64,000 nucleotides of DNA from an uncultured Lutibacter sp. (GTDB taxonomy: Bacteria; Bacteroidota; Bacteroidia; Flavobacteriales; Flavobacteriaceae). Where the stretch lies: assembly GCF_947493565.1 (NCBI RefSeq), contig NZ_CANLRG010000002.1, forward strand, positions 186,001 through 250,000, read 5' to 3'. Position numbers and translations under genes: made by a program. The first letter of the stretch is position 1. Each line of letters opens with the position of its first letter. Positions 1-8,604 of the stretch are shown here, piece by piece. Under the pieces are notes generated by a model. It was not told the DNA's origin. It made no database searches and saw only the letters and a program-made list of their open reading frames with translations.

Positions 1-1
1 C

Positions 2-1522
2 TATTCTAGTTATGAAAAACCAAAAGGAAGTGAACTTTCAGCAAAAACGGATCAACATCGTTTATTTTATCATAAATTAGGCACTTCACAAAAAGAAGAT
101 ATTATAATTTTTGGGGATAAACAAAAAAGAAGATATGTAGGTGGTGGTGTTACTGAAGATGGCAAATACTTAATAATTAGCGCCTCGGTATCAACTTCTG
201 GAAATGAATTATATATAAAAGATTTATCCAACCCTAATAGTGCAATTATTCCTATAATCACTAATTTTGACTACGATACTTCTGTTATTGATAATGATGA
301 AGATACTCTTTTATTACTCACAAATTTAGATGCTCCAAACAAACGAGTTGTAAAAGTGAATGCAAAAAATCCAACACCTGAAAATTGGATTGATGTAATT
401 TCAGAAACTAATAATGTATTAAATGTTACTACAGCAAGCAAAAGTATTTTTGCAAATTATATGGTTGATGCTGTTTCTCAAGTACAACAATACGATTACA
501 ACGGAACATTAATTAGAGAAATTAAATTACCTGGAATAGGAACCGTTGGAGGCTTTAATGGGAAAAGCACAGATGAACTAATTTATTATTCATTTACAAA
601 CTATACAACTCCCGGTTCAATTTATTCATTTAAACCTGCAAATGGCGAATCTAAATTATATGTAAAACCTGCTATAGATTTTAACTCTGATAATTTTGAA
701 TCAACTCAAGTATTTTACACTTCAAAAGATGGAACTAAAATTCCTATGATTATTTCATATAAAAAAGGAACTGAATTAAATGGTAAAAATCCAACTATTT
801 TATATGGTTATGGCGGTTTTAATATTAGTTTAACTCCAAGTTTTAGCATTGCTAATGCTGTTTGGATGGAACAAGGCGGTATTTATGCAGTTCCTAATTT
901 AAGAGGTGGTGGTGAGTACGGAAAAGCTTGGCATGATGCTGGAACAAAACAACAAAAACAAAATGTATTTGATGATTTTATAGCCGCTGCAGAATATTTA
1001 ATTGAAAACAACTATACCTCTTCAGGTTACTTAGCTATTAGAGGAGGTTCTAATGGAGGTTTGTTAGTTGGTGCAACAATGACTCAAAGACCTAGCTTAA
1101 TGAAAGTGGCGTTACCTGCTGTTGGAGTTATGGATATGTTGCGTTACCATACTTTTACTGCTGGAGCAGGATGGGCTTATGATTATGGAACTTCTGAAGA
1201 GTCAAAAGAAATGTTTGAATACCTAAAAGGATATTCTCCTGTGCATAATGTAAAAGAAGGTGTTGAATACCCGGCAACTATGGTTACAACAGGAGACCAT
1301 GATGATAGAGTTGTACCTGCACATTCATTTAAGTTTGCCGCTGAATTACAAGCCAAACAAAGTGGAAGTAATGCTACCTTAATTCGTATTGAAACCAACG
1401 CAGGTCATGGTGCAGGAACACCTGTATCAAAAACTATTGAACAATACGCTGATATTTTTGGATTTACTTTATACAATATGGGATATAAAGAATTACCTAG
1501 TAAAACAAATGTTAAAGGTTAA
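2..1522 (+). CDS. Prolyl oligopeptidase family serine peptidase (5' end outside window)
   Basis: The reading frame is open from base 2, so the gene begins upstream and 506 residues are visible. The family (S9A) cleaves peptides after proline; it has a beta-propeller followed by an alpha/beta-hydrolase domain. The catalytic serine sits in GGSNGG (Ser codon at 1049-1051), the aspartate in GDHDDRVVP and the histidine in NAGHGAG, so the triad is complete. The visible N-terminal part is the last part of the propeller. An internal ATG at 356 is not the start because homologous propeller sequence continues without interruption upstream of it. A bidirectional terminator follows directly. Family assignment is firm; export to the periplasm is common for these enzymes but the signal peptide region is not in view. 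Confidence 0.93.
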   Translation, partial: YSSYEKPKGSELSAKTDQHRLFYHKLGTSQKEDIIIFGDKQKRRYVGGGVTEDGKYLIISASVSTSGNELYIKDLSNPNSAIIPIITNFDYDTSVIDNDEDTLLLLTNLDAPNKRVVKVNAKNPTPENWIDVISETNNVLNVTTASKSIFANYMVDAVSQVQQYDYNGTLIREIKLPGIGTVGGFNGKSTDELIYYSFTNYTTPGSIYSFKPANGESKLYVKPAIDFNSDNFESTQVFYTSKDGTKIPMIISYKKGTELNGKNPTILYGYGGFNISLTPSFSIANAVWMEQGGIYAVPNLRGGGEYGKAWHDAGTKQQKQNVFDDFIAAAEYLIENNYTSSGYLAIRGGSNGGLLVGATMTQRPSLMKVALPAVGVMDMLRYHTFTAGAGWAYDYGTSEESKEMFEYLKGYSPVHNVKEGVEYPATMVTTGDHDDRVVPAHSFKFAAELQAKQSGSNATLIRIETNAGHGAGTPVSKTIEQYADIFGFTLYNMGYKELPSKTNVKG

Positions 1523-1542
1523 TTTTATAAATACTTTAATAG

Positions 1543-1571
1543 AAAAACCGTTCAATTGAACGGTTTTTTTA
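1543..1571. terminator. Bidirectional intrinsic terminator
   Basis: A perfect hairpin with arms AACCGTTC / GAACGGTT and an AATT loop is followed by a T run on the plus strand and an A run on the other side. It lies between the convergent prolyl oligopeptidase and GreA-like genes and can serve both. Confidence 0.85.
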
Positions 1572-1575
1572 TCAA

Positions 1576-2031
1576 TCAATATATTTCTATAATTTTTGTA
1601 TCATTAAAAGCAATTACATCTCCAACACTACTTCCCAATAATTGTTTACCTATTGGTGAATTAATTGAAACGGCAAAATAGTCTATATTTTTAATAAGAA
1701 TTTTACCTGCGCTTATTGCTAAATAATAAGTAGCTTTGTTGGTAATCACAACACTTCCTAAGCAACTTACTTTAGATGTTTTTCCAATAGATATTTTATT
1801 CAAAACTTCTTTCATTTGTTGTACTGAAGCTAATTGTTGACTAGCTTTTTCCATTTCTAATTGTAACATAGCTCTTCCCGTTTCATGCTTATCTCCTGCA
1901 GAACTCTTAGTTTCAGATAGCAGTGCTTTTTGATTCGAGTTCATCATTTGTTTAATGGTAAGCGATCTGTTATTTACAAATTGTAAACAAGCTTCAAATA
2001 ATTGTTGTTTTATTTTTAATGAATCTTTCAT
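1576..2031 (-). CDS. GreA/GreB-like transcript elongation factor family protein
   Basis: 151 residues with an N-terminal coiled coil (about 1-85) and a C-terminal FKBP-like Gre domain (about 88-151, ending SSVGDVIAFNDTKIIEIY). The tip of the coiled coil reads GDKHETGRA, with acidic residues where GreA carries its catalytic acids, so RNA polymerase secondary-channel binding is plausible. The true GreA of Bacteroidota is a different, about 158-residue protein, so this is a paralogue. Relatives are often labelled 3-oxoacyl-ACP synthase in databases; nothing in this sequence supports that. The ATG start has no rival in the frame. It ends against a terminator shared with its convergent neighbour. 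Confidence 0.72.
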   Translation of the reverse strand: MKDSLKIKQQLFEACLQFVNNRSLTIKQMMNSNQKALLSETKSSAGDKHETGRAMLQLEMEKASQQLASVQQMKEVLNKISIGKTSKVSCLGSVVITNKATYYLAISAGKILIKNIDYFAVSINSPIGKQLLGSSVGDVIAFNDTKIIEIY

Positions 2032-2070
2032 AATTAGTTGGTAAAAATAATTTATAATCTCATTAAAAAC

Positions 2071-3405
2071 TTAAAAACCTATATAAATAGCAATTACAAT
2101 CGCTATTGCACCAACAAATAATATGGCTATTACAAACCTAAAAATAAACTTTAACCATTTATTAAAAGGAATTCCTGCAATAGCTATGACAGCCATTAAT
2201 GCTCCTTGAGTTGGAAAAACTAAATCCATCATTACAGCTCCATATTGATAGGCTAATACACAAACTTGACGAGAAATTCCTATTAAGTCTGATAAAGGTG
2301 CCAAAACAGGCATTGTTAAAATTGCTTGACCCGAATAACTTGAAACAGGAAAGTGTAATAAAGATTGAGAAATCATCATTGAAATAGCAGCCAAACTTTT
2401 TGGTAAATATTGCATAGGTGTAAAAAGACCATAAATGATTGAATCTATAATTTTACCTTGTTGAAGGATGATTGAAATGCTACTAGCAAAACCAACAATC
2501 ATGGCGGCAAAAACCAATTCTTTAAAACCCTCAATATAAGTTTCAATAGTGCCATTCATTCCTAATTTACCTATTAAGCCTACAATAATTCCCAAAGTAA
2601 AAAACTCAGCCGACATTTCATTAAACCCCCAATTATATTTCATCATTCCAATGATTAGCACAACAAATGCTAACCCTACTAATGCTAAAATTATAATACT
2701 TCTTAAACTTATTTTTTGGATTAATTCGTTTGGTTCAATTAGCTTGCTAACTTTATTTTTGTTAGCATATCTAATAATCATAAACATCCATATAATAAAA
2801 GCAAAAAGCATGATTAATAATCTATATACACTTCCTGATAAAAATTCTAATCCGGTTTCTTTTTGAGCAATTACCACTGCAAATGGGTTAATTGGACTAA
2901 ATGAAGCTCCTAAAATTGCCGAACCATAACTAATTGCTATAGCAACAAAAGCATTATACCCTAATCGTGAAGTTAAATAAAGTAAAACAGGCATCATAGC
3001 AATAACTTCTTCTTGCAATCCACTTAAAGCTCCAGCAATTAAAAAAATTATTGAAACTAATATTAAAACCACTTCTTCTTTACCTTTTAATTTTATTGTT
3101 AAATAAGTAATCCCTTCTTTGAGTGCTCCTGTTTTTTCAATAATATAAAAACAGCCTCCTATTAAAAGAATCAATGCTATTAAATCAGCTCTGCTAACTA
3201 TGCCTTCTGGAATAGCTAAAATGGTTTTGAAAACAGATACTGGTTCAGCATCAATAAGTTTGTAAGAATTTGGAATAACAGTAACTTGATTTGTATTTGG
3301 GTTAGTAACTCTTTGATATTCACCTTTAGGAATAAGATAAGTTAAAATTGCAGAGAGCAAAATAAAGCCAATCATAATCACCAAGGCATTCGGAAATTTT
3401 TTCAT
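2071..3405 (-). CDS. YfcC/DcuC-family membrane carrier
   Basis: 444 residues, strongly hydrophobic with about 11-12 membrane segments; the first starts at residue 8 and is followed by an extracytoplasmic loop of about 50 residues. The stretches GALSGLQEEVIAMMPVLLYL and SYGSAILGASFSPINPFAVV fit the YfcC family (C4-dicarboxylate anaerobic carrier superfamily, pfam03606). In that family substrates are dicarboxylates, basic amino acids or, in E. coli YfcC, possibly acetate-linked; substrate here cannot be told from sequence. No enzyme of a matching pathway sits beside it. The ATG at 3405 is well placed before the first helix. Confidence 0.8.
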   Translation of the reverse strand: MKKFPNALVIMIGFILLSAILTYLIPKGEYQRVTNPNTNQVTVIPNSYKLIDAEPVSVFKTILAIPEGIVSRADLIALILLIGGCFYIIEKTGALKEGITYLTIKLKGKEEVVLILVSIIFLIAGALSGLQEEVIAMMPVLLYLTSRLGYNAFVAIAISYGSAILGASFSPINPFAVVIAQKETGLEFLSGSVYRLLIMLFAFIIWMFMIIRYANKNKVSKLIEPNELIQKISLRSIIILALVGLAFVVLIIGMMKYNWGFNEMSAEFFTLGIIVGLIGKLGMNGTIETYIEGFKELVFAAMIVGFASSISIILQQGKIIDSIIYGLFTPMQYLPKSLAAISMMISQSLLHFPVSSYSGQAILTMPVLAPLSDLIGISRQVCVLAYQYGAVMMDLVFPTQGALMAVIAIAGIPFNKWLKFIFRFVIAILFVGAIAIVIAIYIGF

Positions 3406-3484
3406 AGATTTAGTTAGTTTAGTCTTTATGAAGATAATAAAAAAATATAACCCTTAGGTTTTAGGTATTCTAAACAGATCCTAT

Positions 3485-3492
3485 TATTTTTG
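3485..3492 (+). promoter_or_regulatory. Candidate -7 box for the radical SAM gene
   Basis: TATTTTTG matches the Bacteroidota -7 consensus TAnnTTTG and ends 16 bases before the GTG start at 3509. No clear -33 TTG was found, so this is a moderate call. Confidence 0.45.
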
Positions 3493-3508
3493 GAATTTAG
3501 ACAAAGTT

Positions 3509-4453
3509 GTGGAAATTACAGGAAAACGATATAATGATTATGGCTCATTTATCAAACTACATTTTGGTGAACGAGTTCAGAAAATATCTCTTGATATAGG
3601 CTTTTCTTGCCCAAATAGAGATGGTTCTAAAGGTTATGGAGGTTGCACCTATTGTAATAATAATACGTTTAATCCTGATTATTGCGAACCACAAAAAAGC
3701 ATCAAAGATCAACTTGAACAAGGCATTGAGTTTTTCTCTAAAAAAGGTAAAAACAATAAATTTCTAGCTTATTTTCAAGCTTACACCAATACCTATTCAG
3801 ATTTTGAGTCGCTAAAAGCTATGTATAATGAAGCTTTAAAAGTTCCTAAAGTTGTTGGGTTAGTTATTGGAACTCGCCCAGATTGTATTTCAAATGAAAT
3901 TATTAATTATTTAAATCAGCTTTCAAAAAAATACTTTATTTCTTTAGAGTTTGGAGTGGAAAGTACCAATGAAAATACATTACTAAATGTAAATCGATGC
4001 CACACATTTGAAGATACAAAAGCAACTTTTGAAAAATGTAAAAATAAGAGCTTTCATCTAGGAGCTCATATTATATTAGGACTTCCAGGAGAAAATAAAA
4101 AAGATTTATTAAACCACGCAGTTGAAGTTTCAAAATTACCTATTGATACTTTAAAAATACATCATTTACAAATTGTAAAAAATTCTGTAATGGCTATTCA
4201 ATACAAAAGAAATCCTGAAAATTTTAACTTATTTACCTCTAAAAAATATATAGATTTTGTTACCGAATTTATAAGTTATTTAAACCCTAATATTGTAATA
4301 GAACGCTTTGTGAGTGAAGCACCTCACGATTTATTAATTGCACCAAAATGGGGTAAATTAAAAAACTTTGAAATTGTAGCTAAAATTGATAAAAAATTAA
4401 AAGAAAAAGACACTTGGCAAGGTAAAAATTATACACTTGAACTTATTAAATAA
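3509..4453 (+). CDS. TIGR01212 family radical SAM protein (YhcC-like)
   Basis: 314 residues. The iron-sulfur cluster cysteines are C34, C46 and C49 (C-x11-C-x2-C), the long-spaced pattern of the YhcC/TIGR01212 family, preceded by ISLDIGFSCPNRDG. Downstream are the glycine-rich SAM site (LEFGVEST) and the HLGAHIILGLPGE motif of the family. These proteins bind SAM and a 4Fe-4S cluster; the reaction and substrate of the family are still unsettled, though a link to tRNA or redox stress has been proposed. The start is GTG; no ATG precedes the conserved N-terminal motif. It lies upstream of a TauE-type exporter, 57 bases away, probably by chance. Confidence 0.88.
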   Translation: MEITGKRYNDYGSFIKLHFGERVQKISLDIGFSCPNRDGSKGYGGCTYCNNNTFNPDYCEPQKSIKDQLEQGIEFFSKKGKNNKFLAYFQAYTNTYSDFESLKAMYNEALKVPKVVGLVIGTRPDCISNEIINYLNQLSKKYFISLEFGVESTNENTLLNVNRCHTFEDTKATFEKCKNKSFHLGAHIILGLPGENKKDLLNHAVEVSKLPIDTLKIHHLQIVKNSVMAIQYKRNPENFNLFTSKKYIDFVTEFISYLNPNIVIERFVSEAPHDLLIAPKWGKLKNFEIVAKIDKKLKEKDTWQGKNYTLELIK

Positions 4454-4510
4454 TAGTGTACTTTTAATTAAACAGAGTTTTGGAAAAGTGAACTTTCAAA
4501 AATTTTTAGT

Positions 4511-5245
4511 TTGGATTATTTTTTACTCTTTATCATACTAGCATTAGCTGCAGAAATTCTTGGAACCGTTGGCGGATTTGGTTCTTCATTATTTTTTGTA
4601 CCTATCGCTAGTTTCTTCTTAGATTTTCATTCTGTTTTAGGAATTACAGCAATTTTTCATGTTTCAAGTAACCTAACTAAAATTGCTTTTTTTAGAAAAG
4701 GTCTTGATAAAAATTTAATGATTTGGGTAGGCACTCCAGCAATTTTGTTTGTAATAATTGGGGCTTATTTTAGTAATTTATTTAACTCCAAAATATTAGA
4801 AATTATACTTGCTTGTTTTTTAATAATTACAAGCCTTACATTTTTATTCTTTAAACAAATAATACTCAAACCAACTATAAAAAATTCTGTTTTAGGAGGA
4901 ATCTTTTCAGGACTAATTGCAGGCTTAATTGGCACTGGTGGAGCGATAAGAGGAATTACTTTGACCTCATTTGGATTAACTATAGAAACTTTTATAGCTA
5001 CCTCAGCTTTTATAGATTTAGGCGTTGATTTAAGTAGAAGCATTGTATATTACAACAACGGATTTGTTCATAAACACGATTTATATTTAATTCCTTTTTT
5101 ATTAATTGCTAGTATTTTAGGAACTTTTATTGGTAAAAAATTACTTAATTATATTTCAGAAAATAGATTTAAATCTATCGTATTAATCTTAATATTAATT
5201 ACAGGTGTTATCACCTTTTTAAAATTAACTATATTTAGCAATTAA
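4511..5245 (+). CDS. TauE/SafE family membrane exporter
   Basis: 244 residues with about 7-8 membrane helices in two homologous halves. The halves start with the family's glycine-rich motifs GTVGGFGSSLFFVP (about residues 17-30) and GLIGTGGAIRGI (about 138-149). The family exports sulfite, sulfoacetate or related organic anions, and some members act in sulfur compound uptake or release; the substrate here is unknown. The start is TTG at 4511, chosen because the first helix begins at residue 3 and no ATG is available before the first motif. Confidence 0.82.
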   Translation: MDYFLLFIILALAAEILGTVGGFGSSLFFVPIASFFLDFHSVLGITAIFHVSSNLTKIAFFRKGLDKNLMIWVGTPAILFVIIGAYFSNLFNSKILEIILACFLIITSLTFLFFKQIILKPTIKNSVLGGIFSGLIAGLIGTGGAIRGITLTSFGLTIETFIATSAFIDLGVDLSRSIVYYNNGFVHKHDLYLIPFLLIASILGTFIGKKLLNYISENRFKSIVLILILITGVITFLKLTIFSN

Positions 5246-5264
5246 TATGTTGTATGTTTAACAA

Positions 5265-5327
5265 ATGAAACTTCACAAGATTAAACACCTTTCAGAAATG
5301 CCTTGGATATTTATTCCTGGTTTATAA
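5265..5327 (+). other. 20-codon open frame of unknown meaning
   Basis: An ATG-started frame encodes MKLHKIKHLSEMPWIFIPGL and then stops. It lies in the 136-base gap between the exporter and the saccharopine-dehydrogenase-like gene. It could be a leader peptide, the remnant of a decayed gene, or chance. I see no promoter or clear ribosome site. Confidence 0.2.
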
Positions 5328-5381
5328 ATTGAAAACAAATTCTTTAAAATTCAATTTATCTACTCATTTTAAATTTTTCTT

Positions 5382-6515
5382 ATGATTTCAATTATTGTAT
5401 TAGGCGCTGGTATGGTTGGAAGTACTATGGCAATTGATTTAGCAACAAAACACCGAGTAACAATTTCAGATTTAAATAACAATGTATTAAAAAAAGTTGC
5501 AAAAAAAGGTACAACTTTAACAACACTTCAATTAGATGTAACTAATAAAAAAGAACTTCAACAAGCACTAAAACCTTTTGATTTAGTAATTTGTGCCGTT
5601 CCTGGATATTTGGGTTTTCAAACGTTAAAAGCTGTTATAGAAGCACAAAAAAATGTTGTAGATATTTCTTTTTTTCCTGAAAACTCTTTAGAATTAGATC
5701 AACTTGCAAAAGAAAAAAATGTCACAGCTATTGTTGATTGTGGTGTAGCTCCTGGAATGGGAAACATCATTCTTGGCTATTACAACGAAAAGCTAAAACT
5801 AACTGATTTTGAGTGTTTGGTAGGAGGTTTACCTAAGGTTAAAAAATGGCCTTTCTGTTATAAAGCCCCATTCTCCCCTGTTGATGTTATAGAAGAATAC
5901 ACGAGACCAGCACGCTATATTGAAAATGGTACAGTAATAACTAAAGAAGCTCTATCAGATTGTGAGTACGTTGATTTTAAAGGCATTGGCACTTTAGAAT
6001 CGTTTAATTCTGATGGATTACGATCTATTATTTTTACTATGCCACATATAAAAAACATGAAAGAAAAAACGCTGCGTTACCCCGGTCATGTAGAATATGT
6101 AAAAGTGTTAAAGGAAAGTGGTTTTTTTAATAAAGAAAAAATAACTATTAACGGAACTTCTATTTCTCCATTAGATTTCACTTCAAAAATATTGTTTAAT
6201 GAGTGGAAACTAGGTGAAACTGAAGAAGAGCTTACCGTAATGAGAATTACATTAAAAGGATCCAACTCTAAAGGTCAATTAAAAACAATAGTTTACAATC
6301 TACATGATGAATATTGTGAAAAAACACAAACTACATCAATGGCTAGAACAACTGGTTATACAGCCACTGCGGTAGCTAATTTATTTTTAGATGGATTATT
6401 TGTTGAAAAAGGTATTTTTCCTCCAGAATTGATTGGTAAACATGAAATTTGTTTCAATTACATTTTAAATTATTTAGAAGAAAGAAATATACACTACATA
6501 AAAAAAGAAAATTAA
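5382..6515 (+). CDS. Saccharopine dehydrogenase family protein
   Basis: 377 residues. The N-terminus is a Rossmann fold with the nucleotide motif VLGAGMVGSTMA (about 6-17) and an acidic residue at the end of strand 2 (SDL), suggesting NAD(H). A second domain (about 120-330) carries DCGVAPGMGN, typical of the saccharopine dehydrogenase / carboxynorspermidine synthase superfamily. In bacteria the family acts in lysine breakdown to alpha-aminoadipate semialdehyde or in polyamine synthesis. No partner gene lies next to it, so the substrate is open. The start ATG directly precedes the Rossmann motif. Confidence 0.83.
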   Translation: MISIIVLGAGMVGSTMAIDLATKHRVTISDLNNNVLKKVAKKGTTLTTLQLDVTNKKELQQALKPFDLVICAVPGYLGFQTLKAVIEAQKNVVDISFFPENSLELDQLAKEKNVTAIVDCGVAPGMGNIILGYYNEKLKLTDFECLVGGLPKVKKWPFCYKAPFSPVDVIEEYTRPARYIENGTVITKEALSDCEYVDFKGIGTLESFNSDGLRSIIFTMPHIKNMKEKTLRYPGHVEYVKVLKESGFFNKEKITINGTSISPLDFTSKILFNEWKLGETEEELTVMRITLKGSNSKGQLKTIVYNLHDEYCEKTQTTSMARTTGYTATAVANLFLDGLFVEKGIFPPELIGKHEICFNYILNYLEERNIHYIKKEN

Positions 6516-6526
6516 TTTATTACTTT

Positions 6527-6557
6527 TTTGGTAATATCAAAAAATAAATTATTTTTG
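6527..6557 (+). promoter_or_regulatory. Promoter of the tetR-type gene
   Basis: TTTG at 6527-6530 and TATTTTTG at 6550-6557 are separated by 19 bases, which fits the flavobacterial pattern of a -33 TTG and -7 TAnnTTTG. The operator palindrome begins at the base after the -7 box, so a bound repressor would cover the transcription start. Confidence 0.65.
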
Positions 6558-6573
6558 TTGACTGATTAGTCAA
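6558..6573. promoter_or_regulatory. Perfect palindromic operator for the TetR-family repressor
   Basis: TTGACTGATTAGTCAA has 6-base arms that are exact inverse complements around a 4-base centre. It sits between the -7 box and the start codon of the TetR gene, the usual place for autorepression. A related site (12 of 16 bases equal) lies at 7162-7177 before the next gene. Confidence 0.65.
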
Positions 6574-6579
6574 TTTTAA

Positions 6580-7143
6580 ATGGATAAAAAAGAATTATTA
6601 CTAGAAGCCGCTACCAAACTTTTTGTTGCAAGAGGTTTACATGCAACACCAACATCTGCTATTTCTAAAGAAGCAGGGGTTAGTGCAGGTATTCTTTTTC
6701 ATTATTTTAAAACAAAAGATGATTTAATTGATGAATTATACCTATCCATAAAAAAAGAATTAAACTCTTCCATATTAAATGACATTAACAAAATTAATTC
6801 TGACATTGGAAAATTACGTTTAATATGGTCCAATTTATGGAATTGGGGACTAGATAATAAGCTGAAATTTAAGTTTTTACAACAAATAGATCACACTAAT
6901 TGTTCAGAGAAAGTTAAACAACACCCTGAAATAATGGAAAAACAACAACATTTTAGAGCTTTCATTGAAGAATCAATTGATAAAAAAATTATAAAAAATA
7001 TTGATATTCAATTTTTAATGAGTTCTATGTTTTATCTAATAGCTTCACTGGTTAATCATTTAACCATGTTTCCAGAGTTACGCCACAATCAAGTATTTAT
7101 TGAACAAGCTTGGGAAATGTATTATAATAGTTTAAAACCTTAA
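6580..7143 (+). CDS. TetR/AcrR family transcriptional regulator
   Basis: 187 residues. The N-terminal helix-turn-helix domain (about 1-50) contains TKLFVARGLHATPTSAISKEAGVSAG followed by ILFHYFKTKDDLIDELY, the standard TetR pattern. The rest is an all-helical ligand-binding and dimer domain without assignable ligand. A perfect palindrome in its own promoter and a similar one before the following metallo-beta-lactamase-fold gene suggest that it represses itself and that hydrolase. The ligand may be lipid-like if the target enzyme is related to NAPE-phospholipase D, but that is inference. Confidence 0.9.
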   Translation: MDKKELLLEAATKLFVARGLHATPTSAISKEAGVSAGILFHYFKTKDDLIDELYLSIKKELNSSILNDINKINSDIGKLRLIWSNLWNWGLDNKLKFKFLQQIDHTNCSEKVKQHPEIMEKQQHFRAFIEESIDKKIIKNIDIQFLMSSMFYLIASLVNHLTMFPELRHNQVFIEQAWEMYYNSLKP

Positions 7144-7161
7144 AAAAATTTCTTTTTAATA

Positions 7162-7177
7162 TTGAGTAAATAGTCAG
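7162..7177. promoter_or_regulatory. Second candidate TetR operator
   Basis: TTGAGTAAATAGTCAG shares 12 of 16 positions with the perfect palindrome upstream of the TetR gene and keeps the half site AGTCA. It lies 50 bases before the start of the metallo-beta-lactamase-fold gene, fitting control by the same repressor. Confidence 0.45.
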
Positions 7178-7226
7178 TTTAAACTATAAAATTAGGATAA
7201 AAATAATTGTTAAAATATAAACAAAA

Positions 7227-8369
7227 TTGAAAAAAGACAAAACCATTAAAAAAGTATTAAAAAAAATTATGATTGGTATTTTATCTGTTATTGGAATAAT
7301 CTCTTTAGTTGGTATTACTTTTATAAATGTGAGCCCACAGTTTGGAGCTACTTCTAAAAATGGAAGTTTAGAACGCATTAGAAACTCACCCAACTTTTTG
7401 AATGGAGCTTTTAAAAATATAGAAAAAACAGTTCAAAATACTGGTTTTAAATGGAGTACTATTCCTCAGTTTTTTACAAATGGAAATAATAAAGTTCCTT
7501 CTAGTGAATTACCTTTAATAAAACTAGCAAGTTCTCATTTTAAAAATCAACCTCAACAGCCCAGAATAACTTGGTTTGGGCATTCTGCTGCTTTTGTAGA
7601 GTTGGAAGGACTAAATATTTTTATTGATCCTATGTTAGGAGATGTTCCCGCTCCAAGTCCAATACTAGGTTCAAAAAGGTTTCAAAAAGAGTTGCCAATT
7701 TCTATTGACTCTTTACCAAAAATAGATGTGATTTTAATTTCTCATGACCATTATGATCATTTAGACTATGGGTCTATTTTAAAGCTAAAAAATAAAGTAA
7801 CTCAATTTTACGTTCCATTAGGAATTAAAGCTCATTTAACATCATGGGGAATTGATGAAACTAAAATCAAAGAATTTGATTGGTGGGAGAGCATTCAATT
7901 TAAAGAAATTGAGTTTGTTTCTACACCTGCTCGTCATTTTTCAGGAAGAGGAATTACCAATAGAAATAGTACATTATGGTGTTCTTGGGTTTTAAAATCT
8001 AAAAGTTCAAGTATCTTTTTTAGTGGAGATAGTGGGTATGGAAAACATTTTAAAGAAATTGGAGAAAAATATGGACCATTTGATTTTTCAATGATAGAAT
8101 GCGGACAATATAACGATCAATGGGCACAAATTCATATGACTCCTGAAGAAACAATAAAAGCAAGTATTGATGTTCAAAGCAAACTTACAATGCCAATTCA
8201 TTGGGGTGCTTTTAAATTAGCTTTACACAGTTGGAATGAACCAATTATAAGAGCAACCACTAAAGCAAAAGAGCTAAATATCAAATTTACAACACCTAAA
8301 ATTGGAGAATCAATTTTATTAAATCACGACAATTTTCCAAATAGTTCGTGGTGGCTTAACAAAAAATAA
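7227..8369 (+). CDS. MBL-fold metallohydrolase, NAPE-PLD-like, membrane-anchored
   Basis: 380 residues. A hydrophobic segment at about residues 15-33 serves as signal anchor. The metal-binding HxHxDH motif is complete in ISHDHYDHLD, preceded by the ITWFGHSAAFVEL and IFIDPMLG strands typical of the UlaG / NAPE-phospholipase D branch. Later ligands appear in PARHFSGRG, FFSGDSGYG and MPIHWGAFKLA. The substrate is likely a phosphodiester or lipid-type molecule facing the periplasm, by analogy only. Start is TTG; an ATG at codon 15 would remove the positively charged stretch before the helix. A TetR-type operator lies upstream and a small gene follows after 7 bases. Confidence 0.85.
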   Translation: MKKDKTIKKVLKKIMIGILSVIGIISLVGITFINVSPQFGATSKNGSLERIRNSPNFLNGAFKNIEKTVQNTGFKWSTIPQFFTNGNNKVPSSELPLIKLASSHFKNQPQQPRITWFGHSAAFVELEGLNIFIDPMLGDVPAPSPILGSKRFQKELPISIDSLPKIDVILISHDHYDHLDYGSILKLKNKVTQFYVPLGIKAHLTSWGIDETKIKEFDWWESIQFKEIEFVSTPARHFSGRGITNRNSTLWCSWVLKSKSSSIFFSGDSGYGKHFKEIGEKYGPFDFSMIECGQYNDQWAQIHMTPEETIKASIDVQSKLTMPIHWGAFKLALHSWNEPIIRATTKAKELNIKFTTPKIGESILLNHDNFPNSSWWLNKK

Positions 8370-8376
8370 TAAGATT

Positions 8377-8583
8377 ATGGTTTTAGTATTTAAAACAAAC
8401 ATTTTTCATCAATTAGAAATCCATGTTAGAGACCTGCTATCAACTTTTAGAAATATTTCAAGAATTGATTTTGATTTTGAAGACCGTGATAAAGTATTAA
8501 GAGTTGAAGCTTCAAAAGATATCAGTTCTGAAATCGTTTTTTTATTAAATTCAAAAGGGTTTTATTGTAAGGAACTTGAATAA
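8377..8583 (+). CDS. Small conserved-looking protein, unknown function
   Basis: 68 residues (7.9 kDa by length), starting 7 bases after the metallohydrolase stop and therefore probably cotranscribed. The predicted pattern strand-helix-strand-strand-helix with a C-terminal strand (FYCKELE) resembles a ferredoxin-like fold such as the HMA/ACT class, but the metal-binding CxxC is absent. I do not recognise a family. It is convergent with dinB, with only 21 bases between. Confidence 0.62.
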   Translation: MVLVFKTNIFHQLEIHVRDLLSTFRNISRIDFDFEDRDKVLRVEASKDISSEIVFLLNSKGFYCKELE

Positions 8584-8604
8584 GTTACTGCATTTAGTAT
8601 TCTG

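Noticed and set aside
1576-2031. The label 3-oxoacyl-ACP synthase for the GreA-like protein
   Set aside because: At 151 residues, with a coiled coil and a Gre C-terminal domain, it has no thiolase fold or catalytic Cys-His-His.
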